Positions 9,794 through 19,125 are shown, counted from the stretch's first letter. The stretch: DNA of 64,000 nt from Myxococcales bacterium 68-20 (GCA_001899635.1 MKVQ01000036.1:88368-152367), one strand, 5' to 3'. Translations and numbers: made by a program. Notes: a model not told the origin generated them from the letters alone.

Positions 9794-9850
9794 TGGTGTG
9801 AGTCCGTTCTACGCGAATTGAACCCACCGACGCCGGCGAGAGCCGGCGTC
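9742..9850 (+). promoter_or_regulatory. Predicted his operon attenuator region
   Basis: Complementary segments GCGTA-T-CGGACTC (9742-9754) and GAGTCCG-TTC-TACGC (9800-9814) enclose the His codons and could form a pause hairpin. A nested stem pairs CATCAG (9767-9772) with CTGATG (9790-9795). Three copies of the self-complementary hexamer GCCGGC lie at 9785-9790, 9832-9837 and 9842-9847. The first can pair with the second as an antiterminator, or the second can pair with the third as a terminator. The leader stop codon directly follows the first copy, so a ribosome that reaches the stop would cover it and favour termination. A ribosome stalled at early His codons would leave it free. Confidence 0.7.
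9829..9850 (+). terminator. Attenuator terminator hairpin upstream of hisG
   Basis: GACGCCGGC (9829-9837) and GCCGGCGTC (9842-9850) form a perfect 9-bp GC-rich stem with loop GAGA. Only a short TTT follows a few bases later (gcgcgtttg), so the U-tract is weak, which is common in very GC-rich genomes. It ends 56 bp before the hisG start. Confidence 0.6.
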
Positions 9851-9906
9851 GCGCGTTTGTGCGCTCGTCGTCGGCCGACCTCGCGTCCCTGACGAAACGA
9901 GCGCCC

Positions 9907-10779
9907 ATGATTCCCTCGTCTGATCGCAACGAGCTCCGCCTCGCCCTCCCCAAGGGGCGCATGCAGGATGCCGTGTTCAAGCTCCTCGCCGATGCCGGTC
10001 TCCCGGTACGGGTCGGGCCACGCGCCTACCGTCCGACGTTCGCTCTCTCGAACGTCGAGGCGAAGCTCCTCAAGCCGCAGAGCATCGTCGAGATGCTCCA
10101 CACGGGCTCACGCGACGTGGGCTTTGCCGGGGCCGACTGGGTCGCCGAGCTCGGCGCCAACCTCGTCGAGCTGCTCGACACCGGATGCGATCCCGTCCGC
10201 ATCGTCGCAGCGGCGCCCGCAGCCATCGCGGGGGAGCTCGAGCGCCAGAAGCCCCTCGTCGTGGCGTCGGAGTATCAGCGGCTCACGGAACAGTGGATCC
10301 GGCAGCGCGGGTTCGACGCTCGCTTCGTTCGGTCCTACGGTGCAACCGAGGTCCTTCCCCCGGAAGACGCGGACTGCATCGTCGACAACGCGTCGACCGG
10401 CGCCACGCTCCTCGTCAACGGGCTCGTGGTCGTCGACGAGCTGATGACCTCGACGACGCGTCTCTATGCGAGCCCCGCGGCGCTCGAACGCCCCGAGCTC
10501 CGCGCACGGATCGAGGATCTCACGCTGCTCGTCCGCTCGGTCATCGAAGCGCGATCGCGCGTGATGATCGATCTCAACGTCGCCGCCTCGTCCCTCGACG
10601 CGGTCGTGGAGGTCCTGCCGTGCATGCGCGAGGCGACGATCGCTCCACTCCACGGCAACGGAGGCTTCGCGATCCGAGCCGCCGTGCCCAAGGCCGAGCT
10701 CCCGCGAATCGTCCCTGCCGTGAAGGCGCGCGGCGGCACGGACATCGTCGTCTTTTCCCCAGCGCAGATCGTGCCGTGA
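9907..10779 (+). CDS. hisG: ATP phosphoribosyltransferase, long form
   Basis: HisG catalyses the first committed step of histidine synthesis, joining ATP and PRPP to phosphoribosyl-ATP in the cytoplasm. The 290-residue length and the C-terminal region (about 215-290, ending in GGTDIVVFSPAQIVP) fit the long form, whose ACT-like C-terminal domain binds histidine. The N-terminus RLALPKGRMQDAVF and the PRPP-binding stretch DCIVDNASTGATL (about 158-170) are typical. ATG at 9907 is chosen because it places the conserved LALPKGR near residue 12. It is the first gene of hisG-hisC-hisHF-hisD, downstream of a predicted attenuator. Feedback inhibition by histidine is expected from the family. Confidence 0.96.
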   Translation: MIPSSDRNELRLALPKGRMQDAVFKLLADAGLPVRVGPRAYRPTFALSNVEAKLLKPQSIVEMLHTGSRDVGFAGADWVAELGANLVELLDTGCDPVRIVAAAPAAIAGELERQKPLVVASEYQRLTEQWIRQRGFDARFVRSYGATEVLPPEDADCIVDNASTGATLLVNGLVVVDELMTSTTRLYASPAALERPELRARIEDLTLLVRSVIEARSRVMIDLNVAASSLDAVVEVLPCMREATIAPLHGNGGFAIRAAVPKAELPRIVPAVKARGGTDIVVFSPAQIVP

Positions 10780-10787
10780 GTGACGCC

Positions 10788-11843
10788 ATGAATGCACCGC
10801 TGACGCCCTACGCCGTCCCACGACCGTCGGTTCCGATCGACCTCTGGCTCGACGCGAACGAAGGTGAAGCTCCGCCTCTCGAGTTGCTCGACGCACTGCG
10901 CGCCGCGGGCGGCGACGCGCTCCGCCGGTACCCGGACGCTCGCCCCCTCGAGGCGAAGCTCGCTGCTCGCCTCGGCCTCGCCGCTGAACAGGTCCTCGTG
11001 ACGCCAGGCGCCGACGAGGCGCTCGATCGAGCGTGCCGAGCTCACCTCGGCCCCGGCAAGCGGATTCTCCTGGCCGAGCCGACCTTCGAGATGCTCTCCC
11101 GTTACGCACGCCTCGCGGACGCCGAGGTCGACTCCTTCGAGTGGGTGTCGGGGCCCTTCCCCGTCGAAGCGGCGCTCGCGCGCACCACGCCTGCGACCGC
11201 GCTCGTCGTCGTCGTGACGCCGAACAATCCGACGGGCGCCGTCGCGACTGCGAGCGATCTCGAACGCCTCTCCGCGGCGGCTCCCGACGCGATCGTGATC
11301 GTGGATCTCGCATACGTCGAGTTCGCCGACGAGGACCTCACGGCACGCGCGCTGGCGATGCCGAACGTGCTGGTCACGCGCACGCTCTCGAAGGCATGGG
11401 GCCTCGCGGGCCTTCGGGTCGGATACGTGGCGGGGCCGCGCCCAATCATCGACGTGCTGCGCGCGACCGGGTCTCCGTTCGGGGTCTCCAGCCCTTCGCT
11501 CCTCCTCGCGGAGGCCTGGGTCGAGCGCGGCGAAGAACGTGTTCGTTCGTTCGTCGATCGAATCCGGTGCGAACGCGCCGAGCTCACCCGCATCCTCGCG
11601 ACTCGGGGCGCAACTCCGCTCCCCTCGCAGGCGAACTTCGTCCTCGCACGATTCGCGGACGCTGAAGCCGTCCACGATGCGCTCGCCGCCTCCGGGATCT
11701 CCGTCCGGATCTTCCCGCGACGCGCCAGCCTCGAAGGCTGCTTGCGCATCACGTGTCCAGGCAATGCAGCCGATTTCGCCCGCCTCACGCGGGCCCTCGA
11801 AGCAGCCCTCTCCGCTTCGACCGGAAAGGAGACTCGACGATGA
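10788..11843 (+). CDS. hisC: Histidinol-phosphate aminotransferase
   Basis: This 351-residue PLP enzyme converts imidazole-acetol phosphate plus glutamate to histidinol phosphate. Family motifs are the N-terminal [17 protein letters not shown] at 144-150, Asp173 and Tyr176 in [10 protein letters not shown], and the PLP lysine Lys202 in [15 protein letters not shown], with Arg210. ATG at 10788 starts 8 bp after the hisG stop. An in-frame GTG at 10776 would overlap the hisG stop as GTGA, so translational coupling is possible with either start. Its stop codon overlaps the start of the next gene (ATGA at 11840-11843). Confidence 0.95.
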   Translation: MNAPLTPYAVPRPSVPIDLWLDANEGEAPPLELLDALRAAGGDALRRYPDARPLEAKLAARLGLAAEQVLVTPGADEALDRACRAHLGPGKRILLAEPTFEMLSRYARLADAEVDSFEWVSGPFPVEAALARTTPATALVVVVTPNNPTGAVATASDLERLSAAAPDAIVIVDLAYVEFADEDLTARALAMPNVLVTRTLSKAWGLAGLRVGYVAGPRPIIDVLRATGSPFGVSSPSLLLAEAWVERGEERVRSFVDRIRCERAELTRILATRGATPLPSQANFVLARFADAEAVHDALAASGISVRIFPRRASLEGCLRITCPGNAADFARLTRALEAALSASTGKETRR

Positions 11844-13198
11844 AGGTCCATGTCGTTCGTACCGGAGTCGCAAACCTCGCCTCGGTCTTCGCGGCGATCG
11901 AGCGGGCCGGAGGCGCGCCCACGTTCGCCGAAGACGCAGCGACGGTGACCGCTGCGGAGGCGCTCGTCCTCCCCGGTGTCGGTGCTTTCGGCGCCGCGAT
12001 GGATTCACTCCACGAGCTCGGGCTGGTCGACGCGCTTCGCGCGCGGCTCCAGGCCGGACGTCGCACGCTCGCGATCTGCCTCGGGATGCAGCTTCTCTTC
12101 GAGGAGAGCGACGAAGCGCCGGGCGTGAAGGGGCTCGGCGTCGTTCCTGGACGGGTCGTGAAGCTCTCCGGCGACGTTCGGGTTCCGCAGCTCGGATGGA
12201 ACTGGGTCCTGCCCGACTCCCCCAGCGGAGTGCTCACGCCCGGCCTCGCCTACTTCGCGAACTCGTACCGCGCGGAGGCCGCGCCCCGAGACTGGTCCGT
12301 CGCACGCACGCCGTACGGGGAGAGCTTTCCGTCGGCGATCGCTCGCGACGAGGTGCTCGCTTGCCAGTTCCACCCCGAGCTCTCGGGCGAGTATGGCCAG
12401 GGGCTCGTACGCCGGTGGCTCGCTGGCGGCGCGCGTGACGATGCGCGACGTCGGCGCGTGATCCCGTGCCTCGACGTGCGCGACGGCCGGGTGGTGAAGG
12501 GCGTCAAGTTCATGAACCTGCGCGACGCGGGATCCCCGGGCGAGCTCGCCGGAGCCTACGAAGCGCAGGGGGCGGACGAGATCGTCGTGCTCGACGTCTC
12601 CGCGTCGACGGAGGCCCGACGAACACGGCTCGCGACCGTCCGTGAAGTACGGGCACGCCTCGCGATCCCGCTCACCGTCGGAGGCGGGGTTCGCTCTCTC
12701 GACGATGCCGCCGCGCTCCTCGAGGCCGGCGCCGACAAGGTCTCGATGAACACCGCGGCGGTGCAGAGGCCCGACCTCGTGAGCGAGATCGCGTCGCGGT
12801 TCGGCACTCAATGCGCCGTCCTCGCGATCGACGCAACGGAGCGAGCCGACGGAGGTTGGGAGGTGCTCACCCTCTCCGGACGCGAGCGCACCGGCCTCGA
12901 CGCGATCGCCTGGGCCCGAGAGGCCGAGTCGCGCGGCGCCGGCGAGCTCCTGGTCACGAGCCTCGATCGCGACGGAACGCACTCCGGCTACGATCTGCCG
13001 CTCCTCCGAGCGATGTCGGACGCCGTTCGGATCCCGGTCATCGCCTCCGGCGGCGCCGGCACGCCGGAACATCTCGTCGACGCTCTGCGCGCCGGCGCCG
13101 ACGCCGTGCTCGCCGCGTCCATCTTCCACGACGGGCAGCAAACGGTCGGGACCGTCAAGCGCGTGCTCTCGAGCCACGGGATCGAGGTGCGACCTTGA
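11840..13198 (+). CDS. hisHF: Fused imidazole glycerol phosphate synthase, HisH-HisF in one chain
   Basis: The 452-residue product carries both subunits of imidazole glycerol phosphate synthase in one polypeptide. Residues 1-198 are the class I glutamine amidotransferase HisH, with nucleophile Cys80 in [11 protein letters not shown] and the His178/Glu180 pair in CQFHPE. Residues about 206-452 are the HisF cyclase barrel, beginning [15 protein letters not shown] with Asp212 and including LTVGGGVRS and [15 protein letters not shown]. Together they use glutamine to make imidazole glycerol phosphate and AICAR. HisH and HisF are separate in most bacteria; the fusion order matches HIS7 of yeast and plants. 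A strong GGAAAGGAG precedes the ATG, which overlaps the hisC stop. The linker between domains is short and Arg-rich. Confidence 0.95.
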   Translation: MKVHVVRTGVANLASVFAAIERAGGAPTFAEDAATVTAAEALVLPGVGAFGAAMDSLHELGLVDALRARLQAGRRTLAICLGMQLLFEESDEAPGVKGLGVVPGRVVKLSGDVRVPQLGWNWVLPDSPSGVLTPGLAYFANSYRAEAAPRDWSVARTPYGESFPSAIARDEVLACQFHPELSGEYGQGLVRRWLAGGARDDARRRRVIPCLDVRDGRVVKGVKFMNLRDAGSPGELAGAYEAQGADEIVVLDVSASTEARRTRLATVREVRARLAIPLTVGGGVRSLDDAAALLEAGADKVSMNTAAVQRPDLVSEIASRFGTQCAVLAIDATERADGGWEVLTLSGRERTGLDAIAWAREAESRGAGELLVTSLDRDGTHSGYDLPLLRAMSDAVRIPVIASGGAGTPEHLVDALRAGADAVLAASIFHDGQQTVGTVKRVLSSHGIEVRP

Positions 13199-13247
13199 TC
13201 GTTCATCCCATCGACATTCGAAATGGCACCATGACGGAGAGACCATC

Positions 13248-14501
13248 ATGATCATTCGTAGCGCCTCCGATCTTCCGAGAGCCCGCCGGCAGGCCATCGA
13301 CGCCGATACCTACGCCGCGGCGAGCGCGATCGTCGACGACGTGCGCGAACGGGGCTGGCCTGCGCTCGTCGCTCACGCCGAGCGCCTGGGCGACGTGCTC
13401 CCTGGCGCCCCGCTCGTCTTCGATCGCGCCGCGCTACTCGCTGCGCGAGACGCCCTTCCGCGAGAGACGCGCGCCCTCCTCGAACGCACGGCCGATAGGA
13501 TTCGCCGATTCTCCGAGCGCCAGCGAGCCGCCCTCACCGACATGACGACGACGATCGACGGCGGCTCTGCCGGACACGTCGTCGCCCCGATCGAACGTGC
13601 CGGTTGCTATGTCCCCGGCGGACGATTCCCGCTGCCGTCGACCGCTCTCATGACCGCGGTGACGGCGCGCGTCGCCGGAGTCTCCGAGGTGTGGGTCGCG
13701 TCGCCGAAGCCGGCGCCCATCACGCTCGCGGCCGCAGCCGTCGCAGGCGCCGACGCCTTGCTCGGCGCTGGTGGCGCACAAGCAATCGCCGCGCTCGCCT
13801 ACGGTGCCGGGTCCGTTCCCTCGTGCGACGCAGTCGTGGGCCCCGGCAATCGCTGGGTCACGGCCGGCAAGAAGCTCGTCGCCGGCGACGTGCTCATCGA
13901 TGCGCTCGCCGGACCTTCCGAGCTCGTCGTGCTCGCAGACGATGCCGCCGATCCGTCGACGGTCGCCGCCGATCTCCTCGGCCAAGCCGAGCACGATCCC
14001 GACGCCGTCCCCGTCGTCGTCTGCCTCGGCCGCGACTTCGTCGCGCGGGTGGAAGCAGAGCTGACACGCCAGCTCGCCGACCTCCCGACGGCGGCGACCG
14101 CGCGCGCCGCGCTCGAGAATGGCTTCGCCGTCGTCGCCTCCGACCTGGACGAGGCGATCGAGGTCTGCGACGAGCTCTCCCCCGAGCACCTCGAGCTCTG
14201 CGTCGAAGACGCGTCCGCGATTGCGCCGCGCCTTCGAAACTATGGAGCGCTCTTCGTCGGAGCAATCGCCGCCGAGGTGCTGGGCGACTACGGCGCCGGC
14301 CCCAATCACGTCCTCCCGACCGCACGAACCGCGCGCTGGACCGGCGGCCTTTCGGTCATGACGTTCCTTCGCGTCCGCACGTGGATGAAAGTCGACGACC
14401 TCGAGGCGGCAGCGCCGGTCATCCGCGACGCTGCCACCCTCGCACGCCTCGAGGGACTCGAGGCGCATGCCCGCGCCGCCGAGCGACGACTCCGTCCCTG
14501 A
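13248..14501 (+). CDS. hisD: Histidinol dehydrogenase
   Basis: HisD performs the last two steps of histidine synthesis, oxidising histidinol to histidine with two NAD+ and one zinc ion. In the 417-residue product the zinc and catalytic motifs are present: QAEHD at 246-250 (Gln246, His249), SPEHLEL with Glu313 and His314, and GPNHVLPT. The family signature around AGPSELVVLAD (221-231) is intact. The ATG at 13248 follows a GGAGAG and lies 49 bp after hisHF. It is the last gene of the block; a compound hairpin follows. hisA, hisB, hisI and hisE are not in the window. Confidence 0.96.
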   Translation: MIIRSASDLPRARRQAIDADTYAAASAIVDDVRERGWPALVAHAERLGDVLPGAPLVFDRAALLAARDALPRETRALLERTADRIRRFSERQRAALTDMTTTIDGGSAGHVVAPIERAGCYVPGGRFPLPSTALMTAVTARVAGVSEVWVASPKPAPITLAAAAVAGADALLGAGGAQAIAALAYGAGSVPSCDAVVGPGNRWVTAGKKLVAGDVLIDALAGPSELVVLADDAADPSTVAADLLGQAEHDPDAVPVVVCLGRDFVARVEAELTRQLADLPTAATARAALENGFAVVASDLDEAIEVCDELSPEHLELCVEDASAIAPRLRNYGALFVGAIAAEVLGDYGAGPNHVLPTARTARWTGGLSVMTFLRVRTWMKVDDLEAAAPVIRDAATLARLEGLEAHARAAERRLRP

Positions 14502-14631
14502 ACCCACCCGATGACGCTCACCGCGAGTGCAGACGGCGTCGATGCGGTCGGCGGCGCGATCGTGCGTATCAGCACAACTCAGTAGCGCTGATTGTGAAAA
14601 GTAAGAAGCGAGTGGTCAGAGCGGTTGCTTT

Positions 14632-14683
14632 GGACCGAGCTCGACGCCCGTTAGCCCGCTCGGGCGGGCAACGATCTCGGTCC
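14632..14683. terminator. Compound palindrome between hisD and a convergent lipoprotein gene
   Basis: An outer stem GGACCGAG (14632-14639) / CTCGGTCC (14676-14683) encloses an inner stem GCCCGC (14654-14659) / GCGGGC (14664-14669) with loop TCGG. It is symmetrical and sits between two converging genes, so it could end transcription from both sides. No clear U-tract is present. Confidence 0.5.
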
Positions 14684-14716
14684 ATGCAAGCGAGCACCGC
14701 TAGGCAGCCGTTCGGG

Positions 14717-15253
14717 CTACTTGCACTCTGCCATCTTCACGCACTTTCCGGCGCCGCCCTTGGTGCACTCGCTCTGCCCGCGAAGCTTCTTCGTACCGGC
14801 GCTGTCGCAACAGCACTGCTGCACCGCCGGCCCGGCGTCGACCGCTGCAGGAACGGCAGCGCATCTGTCCTTCTTCACGCATTGCCCCTTCTTCGACTTC
14901 GTGCACTCGCTCTGGCCGACCTGTGCGAGCGGCTCACCGGGGACGTCGCAGCAGCACGTCTCGACCGCCGTCGTCCCCGCGTCGGCTGCAGCAGTAGGAG
15001 TGCCGTCGGCATCGGCGCTGGCGGCCTTCGGCGTTGCCGGAACGTCCTTGTTCCCGGCTTTCTCCGCCGGGGCGGCAGCCGTCGCGGGCTCGCCGGCCTT
15101 GTCCGGTTCGGCCGAGGTGGACGCCGCCGGCGCCACGGTCGCGACCGACGTCGCGCTCGGCGCCGCGTCTGCTGCCGCCAGGTCCTCCTTCTTGGCACAG
15201 CCGGCAAGCGAGAGCGCAAGCATGCACACTGCAATGACGGATCGATTCGACAT
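14717..15253 (-). CDS. Small cysteine-rich lipoprotein with duplicated CCCD module
   Basis: The 178-residue product is not recognised. A lipoprotein signal peptide ends in LSLAGC. A low-complexity Ala/Pro/Ser/Thr linker of about 75 residues follows. The C-terminus is two tandem copies of a module that begins CCCD, continues through QSECTK, and ends in a Cys-x-Lys and a final Cys, giving seven cysteines per copy. Such modules could form disulphide knots or bind metal; neither is proven. ATG at 15253 has a strong GGAGG 5 bp upstream. It converges on hisD across a predicted bidirectional terminator. Confidence 0.8.
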   Translation of the reverse strand: MSNRSVIAVCMLALSLAGCAKKEDLAAADAAPSATSVATVAPAASTSAEPDKAGEPATAAAPAEKAGNKDVPATPKAASADADGTPTAAADAGTTAVETCCCDVPGEPLAQVGQSECTKSKKGQCVKKDRCAAVPAAVDAGPAVQQCCCDSAGTKKLRGQSECTKGGAGKCVKMAECK

Positions 15254-15366
15254 GAGGCCTCCGGTGTGAGCTACGAGCTCGACGCGAGCATCTTCGCCGC
15301 GAGGAAGCGCTGGGGCCAATAAGGATGAGCTTTCGACCAATCGTTTGATCGTGAGGATCATCCGAA

Positions 15367-15831
15367 TCAGGCTGCAGTCTGCACCTTCACCTGACCGACG
15401 AGGTACGCGGCGAGGTTCATGCGATCACGCGAGATCCGCTGAGCACGGGTGCTCCCGCATCCGGCCGGCCCCGACGCGTACCAAGCGATGGGATGACTCG
15501 GACACACGCGGAGCGAGGTTCGCAGCATCGTCATCGCCGAGCCCACGCACTCGTCGGGGTCGCGGAGCAACGCGGGAGTGCCGCCGGAAGAGCGGTGGAT
15601 CTGGAACGCACAGAACGACTGGCCCTTGTCGCCGACGGCATCGGCGATGAACGTCGACTCGCGATAGGCAACGGCAACGAGCAGTGCTGCAGTCCGGCGT
15701 CGATCGGCGTCGTTTGCGAACAGCGGCTTGTTCGAATCCACGGCCCGCGCGATCGCTCCACCGAGCTCGTTGTGATCTCGTCCAGGCGCAAGCTGGGTCA
15801 TCGCGGCGAGAACGAATGGCAGGACGGTCAT
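15367..15831 (-). CDS. Small lysozyme-fold (lytic transglycosylase-like) protein
   Basis: The 154-residue product has the pattern AVAYRESTF (about residues 53-61) followed by GDKGQSFCAFQIH (about 66-78). This matches the catalytic glutamate segment and the following QI motif of SLT/lysozyme-like muramidases; Glu58 is the candidate catalytic residue. A weakly hydrophobic N-terminus may be an export signal. ATG at 15831 follows GGAG; a GTG at 15846 is in frame but has poorer spacing. Cleavage of peptidoglycan is inferred from the motif only; the overall protein is shorter than classical transglycosylases. Confidence 0.65.
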   Translation of the reverse strand: MTVLPFVLAAMTQLAPGRDHNELGGAIARAVDSNKPLFANDADRRRTAALLVAVAYRESTFIADAVGDKGQSFCAFQIHRSSGGTPALLRDPDECVGSAMTMLRTSLRVCPSHPIAWYASGPAGCGSTRAQRISRDRMNLAAYLVGQVKVQTAA

Positions 15832-16444
15832 GCGGGGTCTCCACACCGTTGACGATCGATCGCCGAGTGAGCGAACGAGGTGCGCGCCCCTTGCGAGTGC
15901 CGTGCCGACACAGGCGCAAAAAGGCGCGTCACCTCGTCACAGAGGCTCACGACTGCACCTCGTCGGGTACATCGCCGAAACGACGGGACCGATCCGGGTG
16001 CTGCACGCGATCGCGTCCGCAGGCGCGGCACACGATGCCCGTGATGACCGCGTTGTTCGATGCGACTAGCCCGCGAGAGATCGGGGCACTTCGCACCGCG
16101 GCTCTGGACTGCACTCGAACCGGCGCGTCGCGAGGGCTCCCCACGTGCGATCCTCGGTGCCTTCAGCGGCGCCGTCGGGCGGTCGGCGCGCCACCTGAGG
16201 CTCGCGATCGCTCCCAGCTGGGACGACGCGCACGGCGCGCAGGCGTGGCCGTCCGTGGCATTTCCCCTCCCGCGATCGAAGCGCCGTAGCAAAGCGTCCC
16301 GGCGCGACACGCAGACGCGCCGGGACGCGCTGAGGATCGCGCCCCGACGCGATCGCCCGTCGAGTGGAGTCGAGTCGGGTGGAGTCGGTCGCAGTCGAAC
16401 GGTGTGGTGGGCGGCGCGCGAGCCGAGGCGCCGCCCTCACGTCG
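15832..16444. other. Non-coding stretch of about 610 bp
   Basis: No reading frame here resembles a protein. It holds the strong hairpin at 16294-16328 and a short GTCGAGT/GTGGAGTC-type repeat at about 16358-16400. The promoter for the lysozyme-like gene should lie just right of 15831. Confidence 0.5.
16294..16328 (-). terminator. Strong hairpin after the multicopper oxidase operon
   Basis: GCGTCCCGGCGCG (16294-16306) and CGCGCCGGGACGC (16316-16328) form a perfect 13-bp stem with a 9-base loop. Reading leftward it is followed by CTTTGCT. It lies about 116 bp beyond the oxidase stop codon and is the best terminator candidate for the metal operon 19539-16445. Confidence 0.6.
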
Positions 16445-17674
16445 TCACTTCTTCGGCTCGTCGACCTTCCGCGTGACGCTGCCAGCGGGATACTTGTACC
16501 AACCCGGGTCTTCGTACGACGTGATCCCCGCGCGGACCTTGAGCACCGTGAACATGCCGCCCATCTCGATGGGGCCGAACGGCCCCTCGCCCGCCATCAT
16601 CGGGAGCGTGTTCTTCGGGCGCCCCATCTCCATCATGTTGCCCATCCCGTTCTCGCCCATCGCCATGTAGCCGGGGAGGATCGCGCGGACCTTGTCCTCG
16701 AGCGCCTTCGGCTGCTTCACGCCGAGCATGTTCGGCACGTCGTGGCTCATCGCGTTCATCGTGTGGTGCGACTTGTGGCAGTGGAAGGCCCAGTCCCCCT
16801 CGACGTTTGCCACCAACTCCACCGTGCGCGTGGACCCGACCGGGACGTTCACCGTCGTCTCGGGCCGGCGCGCGGACTTCGGCACCGGGCCGCCGTCGGT
16901 GCTCACCTCCTCGAACGTGTAGCCGTGGACGTGAATGGGATGGCTGTCCATCGTGAGGTTGCCGAAGGAGAAGCGAACGCGCTCGCCCTTCTTCACCACC
17001 CACGGATCGGTACCCGGAAACACACGACTGTTGAACGTGAACAGGTTGAAGTCGTTCATGATGTTCGGGTTGGGCGTGGCCGTCCCCGGCTCGATGAACC
17101 ACTCACCGAGCATGACGACGAAGTGGCGATCGACCTTCGGGACCTCGGGGACCTTCGGATGGATGACGAAGAAGCCCATCATGCCCATCGCCATCTGGAC
17201 CATCTCGTCCGAGTGCGGGTGGTACATGAACACGCCGTTCTGCTTCAGCGTGAACTCGTAGACGTAGGTCTCGCCCGGCTCGATGTGCGGCTGGTTCAAG
17301 CCGGCGACACCGTCCATTCCGTTCGGCAAGAGGATGCCGTGCCAGTGAACGCTCGTGCGCTCCGGGAGCTTGTTCGTCACGTAGAAGCGAACGCGATCGC
17401 CTTCGACGGCCTCGATGGTCGGCCCGGGAGTCGAGCCGTTGTAGCCCCACGCATTGACGATCATTCCCTTCGCGAACTCGCGCTTCACCGGCTCGGCGGT
17501 GAGGCGGAACTCCTTCACGCCGTCCTTCATCGTGAACGGCAGCGTCGAGCCGTTCGGGGTGACGACGGGCGTGTAGGGCAGCTTCGCGGGTGCGTTCTGG
17601 GCGCGCGCGGCGCGCGGTAGCGCGAACAGAGCGAGTGCGCAGATGATGACGACGATGGCTCGGATCGACTTCAT
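16445..17674 (-). CDS. Multicopper oxidase, exported
   Basis: The 409-residue product has a signal peptide (cleavage near ARAQ, residues 23-26) and the four copper-binding motifs of multicopper oxidases: HWH at 110-112, HPH at 152-154, HPIHVH at 245-250 and HCHKSHHTMNAM from 298. Cys299 and a downstream Met supply the type 1 copper site. Such enzymes often oxidise Cu(I) in the periplasm to lower copper toxicity. The C-terminal tail is Met-rich (MAMGENGMGNMMEMG), often a feature of copper-handling oxidases. ATG at 17674 is preceded by GAGGAAG and lies 7 bp after the outer-membrane channel gene. It is the last gene of a three-gene metal operon with a CorE-like promoter. Confidence 0.92.
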   Translation of the reverse strand: MKSIRAIVVIICALALFALPRAARAQNAPAKLPYTPVVTPNGSTLPFTMKDGVKEFRLTAEPVKREFAKGMIVNAWGYNGSTPGPTIEAVEGDRVRFYVTNKLPERTSVHWHGILLPNGMDGVAGLNQPHIEPGETYVYEFTLKQNGVFMYHPHSDEMVQMAMGMMGFFVIHPKVPEVPKVDRHFVVMLGEWFIEPGTATPNPNIMNDFNLFTFNSRVFPGTDPWVVKKGERVRFSFGNLTMDSHPIHVHGYTFEEVSTDGGPVPKSARRPETTVNVPVGSTRTVELVANVEGDWAFHCHKSHHTMNAMSHDVPNMLGVKQPKALEDKVRAILPGYMAMGENGMGNMMEMGRPKNTLPMMAGEGPFGPIEMGGMFTVLKVRAGITSYEDPGWYKYPAGSVTRKVDEPKK

Positions 17675-17681
17675 GACTTCC

Positions 17682-19115
17682 TCAATGCGAGTGTGAGTGA
17701 GCGGCGGGCGGCGGGGCCACCGTCGATGTCCCGGGGTTGGCTGCACTCGGCGAGGCCGCAGCAGCAGCGAGGCGTCCGCCGATGGCGCGTTCGAGGTCGC
17801 TGCGCGCGACCCAGTAGTCACGGAGCGCCTCGATGTACTCGCGGTACGCCTCGAACTCGCTCTGCTTCGCCTGGATGAGTTGGTAGACGCCGAGCAACAT
17901 CGCGTCGTACTGCTCCTGCGAGTAGCGGACGACGTTCTCGCGCAGCGGGACGATGACCTTGCCGTAGTCCTCGACGACGCCGCGCGCGGTGAGCATGCGT
18001 GACCGCGACGAGCGAACGTCCGCCCGGACGTCGATCGCGAGAGCATGGAGCTCGTTCTCGGCCTGGCGCTCGTAGGCCTCGAGCTTCGAGACCTGCGCCT
18101 GCCGCTGATCGAACAGCGGGATCTCGAGAGCGACGCTCGGGCCGAACGCGATGCGCTTGTTGTGGCGGAGACGGCCCGCCTGGACGGCGACGGAGACCGT
18201 CCCGGTCCAGCGCGTGGTCTTCGCCATCGAGAGCGCGTAGGAGAGCGCTTGCAGGTTCCGGCGCGCGGCGCCGACGTCGAGGCGCTGCTCGACGGCGACC
18301 GACTCGAGGCGCTCGAGCGAGGCCTCGTCCTTCGGGAGCTCCGGGAGCTTCGGCCCCAGCTTCCATGCCGTGCGCGGGCCCCAGGTGCCCATCGCCTTGT
18401 TCAGCTTCTCGCGCAGGACGGCAGCCTCGCCCTCCGCACGCTTCCGATCGAGCGTCGTCTGTGCCGAGAGCCCGAGCTCGTTGTTCAGCGCGAGGTCACT
18501 CATGTTGCCCGCCTCGTGCTGCCGGGTCGCGAGCTCCGCCGAGGTCTTGGCCGCCTCCTCCACGAGTCGGCGCATCGCCACGACCTGCTCGGCGGCCTGC
18601 GCCGAGTAGAACGCCTCGCGCACCTCGGCGGCGGTCTCGAGGACATGGTCGGCGACCTCGAGCTTCGTCGCCTCGAGCTCCGTCGCCGCCACGCGCTTGC
18701 GCATCGGCATCGTGACGATGTCGAGGAAGTTCTGCTCCACCGACGCAAACAGGTTCGGCGCGATGTGCTCCGCCTCCCACGCGGTGCGACCGATGCTGAA
18801 CACGGGATTCGAGAGGAGACCGGCCTGCACGAGATCCGCCTGCGCGATCGCGAGCTCCTCGAGCTTCGCCCGCAGATGCGGACTGCCGAGCAGCGCGACC
18901 TGCACGGCCGCGTCGGCGGTCAGCTCTCGCTTCAGGAGATCGTCGATCGCCTTCTCGGCTTCCCGATCCTCCTCGGAGCCCTGATTCCACCGCACGGCGT
19001 GACCGGACCGGGCCTTCACGTTCTGCGCGACGTCGTCGAACGCCGGCTTGGCGGAGGTCGACGCGCAACCAGCCAGAAGCGCGACGGCTCCGGCAAGCAC
19101 AACCGAGCGAATCAT
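17682..19115 (-). CDS. TolC/CusC-type outer-membrane efflux lipoprotein with His-rich C-terminus
   Basis: The 477-residue product has a lipoprotein signal ending in LLAGC and the long alternating helical segments of the outer-membrane efflux protein (OEP) family, such as LGSPHLRAKLEELAIAQADL and the repeat half beginning VEQRLDVGAARRNL. These form a trimeric channel that usually pairs with an RND pump and adaptor. No pump or adaptor is present nearby. The C-terminus is Pro/Ala-rich and ends HSHSH, which could bind metal. It starts 10 bp after the metal-binding lipoprotein gene and ends 7 bp before the oxidase gene. Confidence 0.88.
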   Translation of the reverse strand: MIRSVVLAGAVALLAGCASTSAKPAFDDVAQNVKARSGHAVRWNQGSEEDREAEKAIDDLLKRELTADAAVQVALLGSPHLRAKLEELAIAQADLVQAGLLSNPVFSIGRTAWEAEHIAPNLFASVEQNFLDIVTMPMRKRVAATELEATKLEVADHVLETAAEVREAFYSAQAAEQVVAMRRLVEEAAKTSAELATRQHEAGNMSDLALNNELGLSAQTTLDRKRAEGEAAVLREKLNKAMGTWGPRTAWKLGPKLPELPKDEASLERLESVAVEQRLDVGAARRNLQALSYALSMAKTTRWTGTVSVAVQAGRLRHNKRIAFGPSVALEIPLFDQRQAQVSKLEAYERQAENELHALAIDVRADVRSSRSRMLTARGVVEDYGKVIVPLRENVVRYSQEQYDAMLLGVYQLIQAKQSEFEAYREYIEALRDYWVARSDLERAIGGRLAAAAASPSAANPGTSTVAPPPAAHSHSH

Positions 19116-19125
19116 CGCAGTGTCC

